64,000 bases of DNA, taken from contig CADEDY010000010.1 of assembly GCA_902826215.1 (NCBI GenBank), forward strand, positions 49,035 to 113,034. Reading direction: 5' to 3'. Positions 42,105 to 49,927 of the stretch are shown in pieces (position 1 is the first letter of the stretch; each line of letters begins with the position of its first letter). The stretch comes from an uncultured Bacteroidota bacterium (GTDB lineage Bacteria; Bacteroidota; Bacteroidia; Flavobacteriales_F; PHOS-HE28). A model generated the notes under the pieces. The model was not told the DNA's origin. It ran no database searches and worked only from the letters and a program-made list of their open reading frames with translations. The position numbers and the translations under genes are program-made.

Positions 42105-42389
42105 CTAGTGCAACTGACTGAAAATGCCGAACACGAATGCCGCAGGAATGAAGACCACCAGGACAGCGAGGAGAATTGTGGTCGCTGACCCAGCTCTCGG
42201 GCCGCTACTTGTGAGTGCCCGGTGTACCGATACCAACAACAAGACCGAGCCCAAGCACATACTCACGATGATCAGCGCCTCGATGTAGAAATAGAACGCT
42301 TCCACTTCTGCAACGAGCAAGACGTACGAGAACAGAAAGGAGAGCACCTCCACCACCAATACGAGCCGGATGGTTTTCTTGAGATCCAT
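42105..42389 (-). CDS. Small membrane protein with three helices (94 aa)
   Basis: 94 residues from the ATG at 42389 with three hydrophobic segments: IRLVLVVEVLSFLFSYVLLV (about 7-26), FYIEALIIVSMCLGSVLLL (about 33-52) and ATTILLAVLVVFIPAAFVF (about 68-88). No conserved functional motif is seen and I do not recognise the family. An upstream in-frame start at 42503 would overlap the preceding lipoprotein gene and adds a His/Ser/Pro-rich stretch that is unlikely to be translated. Confidence 0.55.
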   Translation of the reverse strand: MDLKKTIRLVLVVEVLSFLFSYVLLVAEVEAFYFYIEALIIVSMCLGSVLLLVSVHRALTSSGPRAGSATTILLAVLVVFIPAAFVFGIFSQLH

Positions 42390-42459
42390 TTCTTCGGCTT
42401 CGGCTCGTGGATGGGGGGAAGAGAACCCGGGGGTGCTTTGATATAGATGCAGGCAACGG

Positions 42460-43152
42460 TCAGAAATGCTCTGAACAATTGAAACCGGCATTGTCCATAT
42501 CATCCGCGTTGAACTTTGGCAGTGGTTGGTCTGTCTGGGGCCGGATACGGATCAACACGAACTCTTGGGCATCATGTGTCACGCTGGAAAGCCTGAGGTC
42601 CATGGGCTCATGAAATGTCAGCTGATAGCGAACAGCATCACCAGTTCCCAAGATCAGGCTACGGCTCAGGATCGTGCTTCCATTTTGGAGCTGATGCGCT
42701 TTGGTGGCTTCTCCCGAGCACCACCATGATCCTTGGTCGTTCGTTTCCTCCTCGGTCAAGTTGATCCCCAAACTACATGCAGAACGATAGGAGAGAGGGA
42801 AGGTATGCCGAGGACTCCTTTGGAATGTGGCAAGCAGGTCTTCACTGTCGGGTAGGTCGGGCACGGTTCCTCGCGGGTGCTTGAAGCGCGCTACAAAGAG
42901 TTGATCGTCCGTGCGATCTATTCGGATCAAAGAGTCACCGCGTTGATTGAAGAACCGCATGCATCCAACAAAAGCTTGTGTATCGGTTTCATAGGCCTTT
43001 ACCCATTGCACAGAGTCCAGTGTTGTTATCTCAGCATTCAAGCATCCTTGCTCGATCGAGGCGCTATGGCAACCCGCAAGCAGTAAGGCAACCATACACA
43101 ACCAAACTAGTTGCCTAGCCAGCCTCTGCACGCCTTGCGCTGCAAAACCCAT
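42460..43152 (-). CDS. Putative lipoprotein (about 230 aa)
   Basis: A lipobox (VALLLAGCHSA) follows a hydrophobic segment, so the mature protein should begin at a lipidated Cys. The rest is a soluble domain with five further Cys, strand-like segments (VQWVKAYETDTQAFVGCMRFF, QLFVARFKH) and no recognised family. The start may be the ATG at 43152 or an ATG seven codons further upstream (43173); the shorter one gives a more usual signal peptide length. Downstream, on the same strand, is the small three-helix membrane protein gene. Confidence 0.65.
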   Translation of the reverse strand: MGFAAQGVQRLARQLVWLCMVALLLAGCHSASIEQGCLNAEITTLDSVQWVKAYETDTQAFVGCMRFFNQRGDSLIRIDRTDDQLFVARFKHPRGTVPDLPDSEDLLATFQRSPRHTFPLSYRSACSLGINLTEEETNDQGSWWCSGEATKAHQLQNGSTILSRSLILGTGDAVRYQLTFHEPMDLRLSSVTHDAQEFVLIRIRPQTDQPLPKFNADDMDNAGFNCSEHF

Positions 43153-43475
43153 GAACCACTTAACCTGGAACATGTACGCCTATACCCGTGCTCTGTACCA
43201 TGATCAATGCTCTTATTTAAATGTACCTGTAAGTGGGAATATCAGTTGGGTTGAGGGGCAACGGCACTGTCCACCCTGCATAGGTCCTATTGGAGCTTCG
43301 AGGCCGCAGGTTCTTCCCGCTCCGGCTCTTCGCCGGGGAAGGATTGAGCCGACCGTGGTTTGGGGGGTGGCGATAAGTGTTCACCCTACGTGGGTCTAAG
43401 AGATGTAGGTATGGTTTTGGTGTTCAGCGATTACCCTGAGTGGGATCGCTGAAGCCCCTACAGAGGTGAAGAGCA
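43153..43475. other. Gap with hairpins, no gene seen
   Basis: About 320 bp without a convincing reading frame. It contains hairpins CCGGC-TCTTC-GCCGG (43322-43336) and the 9-bp-arm hairpin at 43424-43453. Confidence 0.6.
43424..43453. repeat. Hairpin TTCAGCGAT ... ATCGCTGAA
   Basis: Perfect 9-bp arms with an additional CCC/GGG pairing, 22 bp beyond the ankyrin gene's stop. No T-run on either strand, so a REP-like or processing hairpin is as likely as a terminator. Confidence 0.5.
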
Positions 43476-43958
43476 TTACTCAATGAACTGGAGGACGCTA
43501 TAGTTCGCAATTGACTTTGCTAGGTCCAATGGGGACATGTCATGATCGTTCTTGCTTTCTCGGTTTGCGCCGTTGGCAAGCAAGAGCGTGATCAACTCAC
43601 CACGACCACGTGAAGCAAAAACGGCTCTTCCAAGCGGTGAATTCCCGAACGTATCCTTTGCATCTACCTCAGCACCCGACTTGAGCAATAGTTCGGCGAT
43701 CCTCAGCCGATGTTCTCTCGCGGCAAAATGAAGGGCTGTTTCCCCATTATTGTCCTGAGCGTTCACATCCACACCGTGTTCTATCAACAAAGCAGGAATG
43801 TCATCATTGCCGTCGACGATCGACTGGCATAAACATGTCCTGCCATCGCGGTCCTTTGCGTTGATATCAACACCGGCTTCGATCTCGCCACGAACCCGAT
43901 CCAGATCTCTACTCATTACGGCTTCGAGGATTCTGGGTGTTTCAGTCTTTCTTTTCAT
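43476..43958 (-). CDS. Ankyrin-repeat protein
   Basis: 160 residues with four ankyrin repeats of 33 residues: GEIEAGVDINAKDRDGRTCL, IEHGVDVNAQDNNGETALHF, LKSGAEVDAKDTFGNSPLGR and LANGANRESKNDHDMSPLDL. Ankyrin repeats bind proteins; no signal peptide or enzymatic domain is present. The ATG at 43958 (MKRKTETPRILE) starts exactly at the first capping helix. A longer frame from 44024 is possible and its ATG overlaps the stop of a short MYFQ frame. The gene lies in an accessory stretch between a lipoprotein and a toxin-antitoxin pair. Confidence 0.85.
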   Translation of the reverse strand: MKRKTETPRILEAVMSRDLDRVRGEIEAGVDINAKDRDGRTCLCQSIVDGNDDIPALLIEHGVDVNAQDNNGETALHFAAREHRLRIAELLLKSGAEVDAKDTFGNSPLGRAVFASRGRGELITLLLANGANRESKNDHDMSPLDLAKSIANYSVLQFIE

Positions 43959-44020
43959 ATCGCTAGCTTCGATCGGATGATGGATCCTCCAACTGGTATT
44001 TCGCAGGGTGATCCATGCGG

Positions 44021-44134
44021 TCATTGCACTGCTTTGAACTCCTGCGGCACCTCCGCCTCGGCACCCAAAAGCCTCAAAGCCGAACCCGCCAACCGCCTAT
44101 TTGCACATGCCGCCATGCGGATCTGAAAGTACAT
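44021..44134 (-). other. Short MYFQ reading frame, copy 3
   Basis: A 37-codon frame (MYFQIRMAACANRRL...) whose TGA forms an ATGA overlap with the longer start of the ankyrin gene at 44024. It shares TACTTTCAGATCCGCATG with copy 2 almost base for base, and YFQIR and the A-x-A-N/Q pattern with both other copies. Confidence 0.35.
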
Positions 44135-44189
44135 GATCTCGTTGCTATGTGGCGTGAGGGTGCGTTCTGGTAGATCACCGCTTTGCGTT

Positions 44190-44486
44190 CTACGGCCCGA
44201 ACTTCTTGCTGGGCTTGCGGCTGGTGTGGCGCACTTGATAGATGGTGATCGTTTCGTCGTCCACTACGAATACGATGCGGTAGAGCGGGAAACCTTCTAT
44301 GCGTGCGTGGCGATAGATACCGTAGCGTACTTGATGGTTCGGTAGGAGCTGGATGTGCTTGTACGCGGCTTCAAGTGCTTCGGTAAAGCGCTCTCCTAGG
44401 CCTTCATGCTGCGCTTCGTACCACGCTTTGATCTCTTCGGTTTCGTCCTGTGCTTCGTCGCGGACCACCAGATCGTAGCGCTTCAT
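44190..44486 (-). CDS. ParE/RelE-superfamily toxin
   Basis: 98 residues with the ParE-like layout: two N-terminal helices (RDEAQDETEEIKAWYEAQHEGLGERF), then the beta sheet core (VRYGIYRHARIEGFPLYRIVFVVDDETITIYQVRHTSRKPSKKF, cited in part). ParE toxins poison DNA gyrase; RelE-type relatives cleave mRNA. The YRIVFVVDD and VRHTSR segments favour ParE. It is the downstream partner of a small gene that it overlaps by 4 bp, which is the standard antitoxin-toxin order. Confidence 0.85.
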   Translation of the reverse strand: MKRYDLVVRDEAQDETEEIKAWYEAQHEGLGERFTEALEAAYKHIQLLPNHQVRYGIYRHARIEGFPLYRIVFVVDDETITIYQVRHTSRKPSKKFGP

Positions 44487-44725
44487 TTTCCCGAGTTGCG
44501 CAGTTTCTGCAAGGATTCTTCCAAGGTGTAGGATGTTCCTTCGCCGCGCAAATGCCGGGCACGGCGGCGATCGAGCTCGGCGATCTCTTCATCCGTGAGG
44601 TCCTCGTCCGCTTCATCGGCGCTCCGCAATTTGTACAGCAGCGTGCGGATCGCTTCCAGGATGCTCGTGTCGCGTTCGCTCTCGATCATCTGCACGATCT
44701 CGGTCTTCAGCTCAATGGCGGTCAT
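44483..44725 (-). CDS. Antitoxin of the ParE-type module
   Basis: 80 residues, helical and strongly acidic in the middle (SADEADEDLTDEEIAELDRR) with a C-terminal toxin-wrapping-like segment (TSYTLEESLQKLRNSGK). An addiction-module antitoxin of this kind lacks a clear DNA-binding fold in the sequence I can see. The 4-bp overlap (ATGA) with the toxin gene supports a toxin-antitoxin operon. Confidence 0.75.
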   Translation of the reverse strand: MTAIELKTEIVQMIESERDTSILEAIRTLLYKLRSADEADEDLTDEEIAELDRRRARHLRGEGTSYTLEESLQKLRNSGK

Positions 44726-44804
44726 GGTCGCGTGGTGTTGTGGTGTAAAGTTAGGGCGGCGGTGGCGGGAGCGTACTGCTCTGGTCCTGCGGGCGCAAGC
44801 GATG

Positions 44805-44822
44805 TTCCGCCTGAGGGCGGAA
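44805..44822. repeat. Hairpin TTCCGCC-TGAG-GGCGGAA
   Basis: Perfect 7-bp arms in the gap between the antitoxin and hpt. Directly beyond it lies a diverged copy of the CATCTGCG element (44860-44878). Confidence 0.5.
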
Positions 44823-44937
44823 TGCAGCGCCTTCCGATCGAACAGCAGCGGTATTCATCGGCGTCATCTGCGCCATCTGCGGAAAGAAGGACGACCCGAT
44901 CGCCCTGGCTTCGAAAAGCCGCCCCGCGCATGATCGT

Positions 44938-44945
44938 TAACTTCG
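44938..44945 (+). promoter_or_regulatory. Possible -7 box of hpt (TAACTTCG)
   Basis: One mismatch to TAnnTTTG, 37 bases before the ATG at 44983. No TTG -33 box within 23 bp. Confidence 0.35.
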
Positions 44946-44982
44946 CGCCCCTTGGCCGTCCACAGGGCGGCATACCCTTGGC

Positions 44983-45528
44983 ATGACACGCATCCGCTTG
45001 CACGATCTGGATTTCGACCTCTTCATACCCGAGGCGGAGGTTAATGCTGCGGTGGACCGCCTGGCCGGGGAGCTGCGCACCAAGTACAACGGCAAGCGCC
45101 CGCTTTTCGTGGGGGTGCTCAACGGCGCCTTCTTCTTCGCGGCCGAGCTGATGAAGCGGCTCGATATCGAGTGCGAGATCACCTTCGTGAAGGTGGCCAG
45201 CTACCTCGGCACCAGCACCACCGGGCGGGTAACGGACCTGATCGGGTTGAACGAACGGATCGAAGGGCGCCACGTGGTGGTGTTGGAGGACATTGTGGAT
45301 ACCGGCAACACGGTGAAGCACATCCTCGATGCCCTGGCCGATCACCACCCGGCCAGCGTGAGCATTGCCACCCTGCTCTTCAAACCGGACGCTTACAAGC
45401 AGACCATTCCCATTGAACATGTCGCGGTGCGCATCCCCAATGCGTTCGTGGTGGGCTCTGGCCTCGACCACGATGGGTTGGGGCGCAACCTGCCGGGCAT
45501 CTACCGCATCATCGAACAGCAACCATGA
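44983..45528 (+). CDS. hpt: Hypoxanthine phosphoribosyltransferase
   Basis: 181 residues with the purine phosphoribosyltransferase fold: the PRPP loop VVVLEDIVDTGNT, the flexible-loop region LGTSTTGRV and the C-terminal hood strand. It salvages hypoxanthine and guanine to IMP/GMP. It ends in a 4-bp overlap (ATGA) with adk, so the two are translationally coupled and cooperate in nucleotide balance. The ATG is preceded by a Gly/Ala-rich non-coding stretch. Confidence 0.93.
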   Translation: MTRIRLHDLDFDLFIPEAEVNAAVDRLAGELRTKYNGKRPLFVGVLNGAFFFAAELMKRLDIECEITFVKVASYLGTSTTGRVTDLIGLNERIEGRHVVVLEDIVDTGNTVKHILDALADHHPASVSIATLLFKPDAYKQTIPIEHVAVRIPNAFVVGSGLDHDGLGRNLPGIYRIIEQQP

Positions 45529-46097
45529 GCAAACTGAACATCGTCCTCTTCGGCCCTCCGGGGGCCGGCAAGGGAACACAGAGCAATTTCCTGATCGAGA
45601 AATACAAGCTGGTGCACCTGAGCACCGGCGACCTGCTGCGCGCCGAAATGAAGGCGGAGACCGAGCTCGGCCTTGCAGCCAAGGAGTTGATGGACAACGG
45701 GGATCTCGTTGCCGACACCATCGTCATCGGCATGATCCGCAACATGATGGATGCCTACAACGATGCACCGGGCTTCATCTTCGACGGGTTCCCACGCACC
45801 GAGGCCCAAGCCAAGGCGCTGGACGATATGCTCAACGCCAAGAGCGAGCCCATCGTGGCCATGCTCTCGCTGGAAGTGCCCGAAGAGGAACTGGTGAAAC
45901 GCCTGCTGGAGCGCGGCAAGACCAGCGGCCGCGTGGATGACCAGGACGAAGTGACCGCCCGCAAACGCATCGCTGTGTACATGCGCGAGACCTCACCCCT
46001 GAAGGACTACTACAAGGCCCAAGGGAAGTACAAGGCCATCGACGGGGTAGGGAGTATGGCTGAGATCACCGAAAGGTTGGTGAAGGCGATCGGGTGA
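45525..46097 (+). CDS. adk: Adenylate kinase
   Basis: 190 residues. P-loop GPPGAGKGT (10-18), AMP-binding STGDLLR and DGFPRTEAQ segments, and a short LID (about 125-140, KTSGRVDDQDE), which fits the short, zinc-free type typical of Bacteroidota. It interconverts AMP, ADP and ATP. It overlaps the end of hpt by 4 bp and is followed by obgE after 159 bp containing a CATG octamer pair at 46107. Confidence 0.97.
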   Translation: MSKLNIVLFGPPGAGKGTQSNFLIEKYKLVHLSTGDLLRAEMKAETELGLAAKELMDNGDLVADTIVIGMIRNMMDAYNDAPGFIFDGFPRTEAQAKALDDMLNAKSEPIVAMLSLEVPEEELVKRLLERGKTSGRVDDQDEVTARKRIAVYMRETSPLKDYYKAQGKYKAIDGVGSMAEITERLVKAIG

Positions 46098-46106
46098 GCG
46101 TGTGGG

Positions 46107-46118
46107 CATGAGTTCATG
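46107..46118. repeat. CATG octamer tract 4 (two units)
   Basis: CATG at 46107 and 46115, 8 bp apart, just after the adk stop. Too short alone, but it matches the spacing and flanking (TGTG) of the larger tracts at 9.8 and 14.6 kb. Confidence 0.45.
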
Positions 46119-46256
46119 TGGATCCAGGTGCGGTTGCATGATCGAACCACAGTTGTTGCTGGTTCTGTGAGCTGGCATCTGAAGACTTTTTCCGCAATTG
46201 ATACAGGGAGCGTAGTCGAACGCAGTTTCGCGACCTTTGCGCCCTGCAAGCCCACC

Positions 46257-47264
46257 ATGAACTTCATCGACCACATCCGCATCGAATGCCGCTCCGGCAA
46301 AGGAGGCAAGGGCAGCAGCCACCTGCGGCGCGAGAAGTACATGCCCAAGGGCGGCCCCGATGGCGGCGATGGCGGGCGCGGTGGACACGTGATCGTGCGC
46401 GGCAATGCCCAGCTATGGACCTTGCTCCACCTTCGCTATACCAAGCACGTGATCGCCGAGGACGGCCAAGTGGGGTACAGCAACCAGAGTTCCGGTGCCA
46501 GCGGCGCCGACCAGATCATCGAATTGCCGTTGGGCACGGTGGTGAAGGATGCCGAGACCGGCGAGGTGCTCTGCGAAGTGACCAAGGAGAAGGAGGAGTA
46601 CATCCTCTTCCCCGGCGGTCGCGGTGGACAGGGCAACCAACATTTCAAATCGGCGACCAACCAAACCCCGCGCTTCGCGCAACCCGGTGAGCCCGGCATC
46701 GAGAAGTGGGTGGTGATGGAGTTGAAGGTCTTGGCTGACGTTGGTCTGGTGGGCTTCCCCAATGCGGGCAAGAGCACCTTGCTGAGCGTGATCACCGCTG
46801 CGAAACCGAAGATCGCCGATTACGCCTTCACGACCTTGGTGCCGAACCTGGGCATCGTTTCGTACCGCGACCACAAGAGCTTCGTGATGGCCGATATACC
46901 GGGCATCATCGAAGGCGCGCACGAAGGCAAAGGACTTGGCTTGCGCTTCCTGCGCCACATCGAACGCAACAGTGTGCTGCTCTTCATGATCCCGGCCGAT
47001 AGCGTGGATGTGAAGAAGGACTACCAAGTGCTGCTGAACGAGTTGGAGCAGTACTCACCCGAGCTGCTGGACAAGGACCGTGTGCTGGCCATCACCAAGT
47101 GCGACATGCTCGACGAGGTGATGATGAAGCAACTGGAGAAGGAGCTGCCCAAGAAGGTGGATCACGTGATGATCAGTAGCGTGGCACAGACCGGCTTGGG
47201 TGATCTGAAGGACCTGCTCTGGAAGAAACTGCACGGGTCCTTCCCGGCCGACAGCGTGGATTGA
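46257..47264 (+). CDS. obgE: GTPase ObgE/CgtA
   Basis: 335 residues: the Gly-rich Obg fold (1-155; [29 protein letters not shown]) and a C-terminal GTPase domain with Walker [10 protein letters not shown] (166-174), [10 protein letters not shown] (G3) and ITKCDM (G4). ObgE binds the 50S ribosome and is essential for ribosome assembly and stringent-type control. The usual short C-terminal extension of the E. coli enzyme is absent. The ATG at 46257 is the true start; the upstream frame is the adk-obgE gap. GACCTTTG lies 17 bases upstream. Confidence 0.95.
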   Translation: MNFIDHIRIECRSGKGGKGSSHLRREKYMPKGGPDGGDGGRGGHVIVRGNAQLWTLLHLRYTKHVIAEDGQVGYSNQSSGASGADQIIELPLGTVVKDAETGEVLCEVTKEKEEYILFPGGRGGQGNQHFKSATNQTPRFAQPGEPGIEKWVVMELKVLADVGLVGFPNAGKSTLLSVITAAKPKIADYAFTTLVPNLGIVSYRDHKSFVMADIPGIIEGAHEGKGLGLRFLRHIERNSVLLFMIPADSVDVKKDYQVLLNELEQYSPELLDKDRVLAITKCDMLDEVMMKQLEKELPKKVDHVMISSVAQTGLGDLKDLLWKKLHGSFPADSVD

Positions 47265-47268
47265 ACGC

Positions 47269-47847
47269 ATGGAACCCCTCGAAGCCCTCGACCGCGCGGC
47301 CTTCCTGGTGGTGAATGGCTGGCACGCACCGTGGGCCGATGCCCTGATGCTTGCCGTGAGCGATCGCTTCACGTGGGTGCCGGTGTATGTGATCTTCCTT
47401 TTCGTGTTGCAACGCCGATACGGCTGGCGCGGTCTGGCTTGGGCGGTGCCCTCCGTCGTGCTGCTGATCCTCATCAGCGACAAGGGTTCGGTGCTGCTCT
47501 TCAAGGAAACGGTGCAGCGGTTGCGCCCGTGCTACGAGCCCTTGTTGCAGGGCCAAGTTCATCTCGTTCCTGAAGGCTGCGGCGGTCAGTTCGGCTTCGT
47601 TTCGTCGCACGCGAGCAATCACTTCGCCATCGCGGTGTTCATGATCATGACCTTGCGTGGCGTGCCGCGTCGGGCTGTGCCTGCACTGCTGGTCTGGGCC
47701 GCCTTGATCGCATACAGCCGCGTATACCTCGGCGTGCATTACCCGGGTGATGTCCTCGTTGGCGGCCTCTGGGGTGCGTTCGCTGGTTTCCTCGTTGGTC
47801 GCATCTTCGTACGCATCGTTCAACCTTCAGACCGATCTTACGCATGA
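47269..47847 (+). CDS. PAP2-superfamily phosphatase (lipid-phosphate type)
   Basis: 192 residues, a membrane phosphatase of the PAP2/undecaprenyl-pyrophosphatase type. The three active-site motifs are visible: KETVQRLRP (basic), SSHASNHF (SGH-like His) and SRVYLGVHYPGDV (Arg/His). Members dephosphorylate undecaprenyl pyrophosphate or phosphatidic acid; the exact lipid cannot be read. It starts 4 bp after obgE and overlaps crcB by 4 bp, so it belongs to one tightly packed transcription unit. Confidence 0.9.
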   Translation: MEPLEALDRAAFLVVNGWHAPWADALMLAVSDRFTWVPVYVIFLFVLQRRYGWRGLAWAVPSVVLLILISDKGSVLLFKETVQRLRPCYEPLLQGQVHLVPEGCGGQFGFVSSHASNHFAIAVFMIMTLRGVPRRAVPALLVWAALIAYSRVYLGVHYPGDVLVGGLWGAFAGFLVGRIFVRIVQPSDRSYA

Positions 47848-48212
47848 ATTTGTGGCTCGCGATCTTCCTTGGAGGTGGCGCAGGCAGCGTGCTGCGTTTC
47901 GCCATTTCGCGCGGCGTGCTCTTCATGCAGACCAAAGCCGTCTTCCCCTGGGCCACGCTGGCCAGCAACCTCTTGGCCACGGCGCTGCTGGCTTGGTTGA
48001 TCATGCGTTTCCAGGTCATGCATCCGGGTCGAGAACATTGGCAAGCACTATTGGCCATCGGGTTCTGCGGAGGCTTCAGCACCATGAGCACCTTCAGCTT
48101 CGAGAACTACGCGCTCTTCCGCGATGGGCTTGTCGGCTTCGCCATCCTCAACATTCTCATCACCGTAACATTCGGGATACTGCTGTTCCATTTCTTCGCA
48201 CGTACTTCATGA
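47844..48212 (+). CDS. crcB: Fluoride exporter CrcB/FluC
   Basis: 122 residues with four membrane helices and the CrcB hallmarks: GGGAGSVLRFAISR near the start, the GFCGGFSTMSTFSFE re-entrant region that forms the fluoride path, and NILITVTFGI in helix 4. It exports fluoride by channel-like transport as a dual-topology dimer. It lies between PAP2 and an alkaline phosphatase with 4-bp overlaps on both sides. No fluoride riboswitch was recognised. Confidence 0.92.
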   Translation: MNLWLAIFLGGGAGSVLRFAISRGVLFMQTKAVFPWATLASNLLATALLAWLIMRFQVMHPGREHWQALLAIGFCGGFSTMSTFSFENYALFRDGLVGFAILNILITVTFGILLFHFFARTS

Positions 48213-49852
48213 GGATCCCATTCATCGCGCTCTTGATCCTGCTTGCCGGTGCAGGTGTCGCGCAACAGCCTGCTTGGGCCGAACCACCGCGCTTGGTGGT
48301 GGGTGTGGTGGTGGATCAGATGCGTGCCGATTACCTCTATCGGTACTGGGACAATTTCGGCGAGGGCGGTTTCAAGCGCTTGGTGAACGAAGGAGCCTTT
48401 CTGCGGAATGCGCACTTCACCTATGTGCCCACGAAGACGGGGCCGGGTCACGCGAGCATCTATACGGGCTCCACGCCAAGCCACCACGGCATAGTAGCCA
48501 ACTACCGCTACGATCGGGCCACACGGAAGAGCATCTATTGTGTGGCCGACTCGGCTGCGCGAACCATCGGCAACGGCACGGATCGCCGGTCGCCGCATCA
48601 ACTCTTGGCCACCACCTTGGGCGATGAGATCGAACGACGAACGGATGGAAAAGGCAAGACCATCGGTGTGGCGTTGAAGGACCGCGCGAGCATTCTTCCC
48701 GTGGGCCGAACAGCGGACGCGGCATATTGGCTGTCCTACGCAACCGGCGAATTCGTCACGAGCAACTGGTACGGGTTCACCGAATTGCCCGCTTGGGTGA
48801 AGGACTTCAACGGAAAGAAGCTGGTGCAGAAATACATGGGCCAGACCTGGGAGCCCGTGTTGGCGAAGGAGCGTTATCACCTCGCAATGCCGGACGACAA
48901 TCCATACGAGGGTTCGTTCATCCAAGACCACCCGGCCACCTTCCCCTATCTCTTGGCGGACGCGCTGAAGGAGCGCCCCGGCTATGAGGCGATCAGGTAC
49001 ACGCCTTGGGGCAACACCCTTACCACGGACATGGCGCTTGCTGCGTTGGAAGGGGAGGGCATGGGCACCGATGCCGTGACCGATCTGCTTGCGATCAGCT
49101 ACGGAAGCACGGATGAGTTGGGTCATCTCGTTGGTCCACGTGCCATGGAGATCGAGGACATGTACATCCGATTGGATCGCGAGATCGCACGCTTGCTCAA
49201 TGCCTTGGACAAACAAGTAGGAGCGGGCAAGTACACGCTCTTCCTCACGGCCGATCACGGTGCAGTGGATGTGCCGCAATACCTGAAGGATCAGAAAGGC
49301 AGCGCGGGTTACGTGGACACTCAGGCGTGGAAACCGATCCTCGATTCGTTGTACACGAACGAGTCGAAGTTGATGCCTTCGCACATGATGGACGGGTACA
49401 AAGTGGATCGCATCATCGATGGCATGATCTACTTGCCGGAAAGCGCGAGGTCCACGGACTACATGCGGCGGATCGTCGATTTCCTGAAGCAGCAGGAAGG
49501 CGTTGCGGATGCGTACTTGGCTGCTGACCTACAGCATGGCCCTGCGTTGGGTAAACACGGCGAAGCGGTTGCCAACGGCTTCATGACCCAACGCTGCGGG
49601 GATGTCCTGTACGACCTGCGACCCGGTTACATGGAAGCGGAGGACTTCAACGGAGGAAAAGGAACCGAGCACCGGACCGGCTGGAATTACGACACCAACG
49701 TTCCTGTGCTCTTCTTCGGCCAAGGCATCGCACAAGGCGAAGTGGTGCGGCGTACAGCGGTGGTGGACATCGTTCCCACACTGTGCATGATCGTGGGTTG
49801 CGCCCTCCCCGATGCAGCTGTCGGTGACCCGGTCCCGGAGGTGCTCCGCTGA
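48209..49852 (+). CDS. PafA-like alkaline phosphatase
   Basis: 547 residues. Signal peptide (MRIPFIALLILLAGAGVAQQ), then the alkaline-phosphatase-superfamily core: D36 (VVVDQMRADYLYRYW, metal), the nucleophile T77 in TKTGPGHASIYTG, the PafA-type Lys157/Arg159 (ALKDRASILPVGR) and the metal motifs YGSTDELGHLVGP and TADHGAVDV. It should hydrolyse phosphate monoesters in the periplasm or at the surface. The ATG at 48209 overlaps the crcB stop by 4 bp; longer upstream frames are spurious. Confidence 0.9.
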   Translation: MRIPFIALLILLAGAGVAQQPAWAEPPRLVVGVVVDQMRADYLYRYWDNFGEGGFKRLVNEGAFLRNAHFTYVPTKTGPGHASIYTGSTPSHHGIVANYRYDRATRKSIYCVADSAARTIGNGTDRRSPHQLLATTLGDEIERRTDGKGKTIGVALKDRASILPVGRTADAAYWLSYATGEFVTSNWYGFTELPAWVKDFNGKKLVQKYMGQTWEPVLAKERYHLAMPDDNPYEGSFIQDHPATFPYLLADALKERPGYEAIRYTPWGNTLTTDMALAALEGEGMGTDAVTDLLAISYGSTDELGHLVGPRAMEIEDMYIRLDREIARLLNALDKQVGAGKYTLFLTADHGAVDVPQYLKDQKGSAGYVDTQAWKPILDSLYTNESKLMPSHMMDGYKVDRIIDGMIYLPESARSTDYMRRIVDFLKQQEGVADAYLAADLQHGPALGKHGEAVANGFMTQRCGDVLYDLRPGYMEAEDFNGGKGTEHRTGWNYDTNVPVLFFGQGIAQGEVVRRTAVVDIVPTLCMIVGCALPDAAVGDPVPEVLR

Positions 49853-49916
49853 CTTTTGCACGATCGCTGTTGAGATCCCGTTGCTCTTCTAGGAGGAAGT
49901 TTGCCCTTGGTCGGCG

Positions 49917-49924
49917 TACGTTTC
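49917..49924 (+). promoter_or_regulatory. -7 box three bases before the STAS-like gene (TACGTTTC)
   Basis: One mismatch to TAnnTTTG with a 3-nt gap to the ATG at 49928. It supports this start over the TTG at 49901. Confidence 0.4.
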
Positions 49925-49927
49925 GGC

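Noticed and set aside
47747-48208. Longer start for the alkaline phosphatase within PAP2/crcB
   Set aside because: The upstream codons are the out-of-frame antisense of the flanking genes; the signal peptide begins at 48209.
49891-49903. AGGAGG with a TTG start at 49901
   Set aside because: Shine-Dalgarno-like spacing is good, but SD sequences are otherwise absent in this lineage and the ATG at 49928 has a better supported -7 box and a natural protein start.
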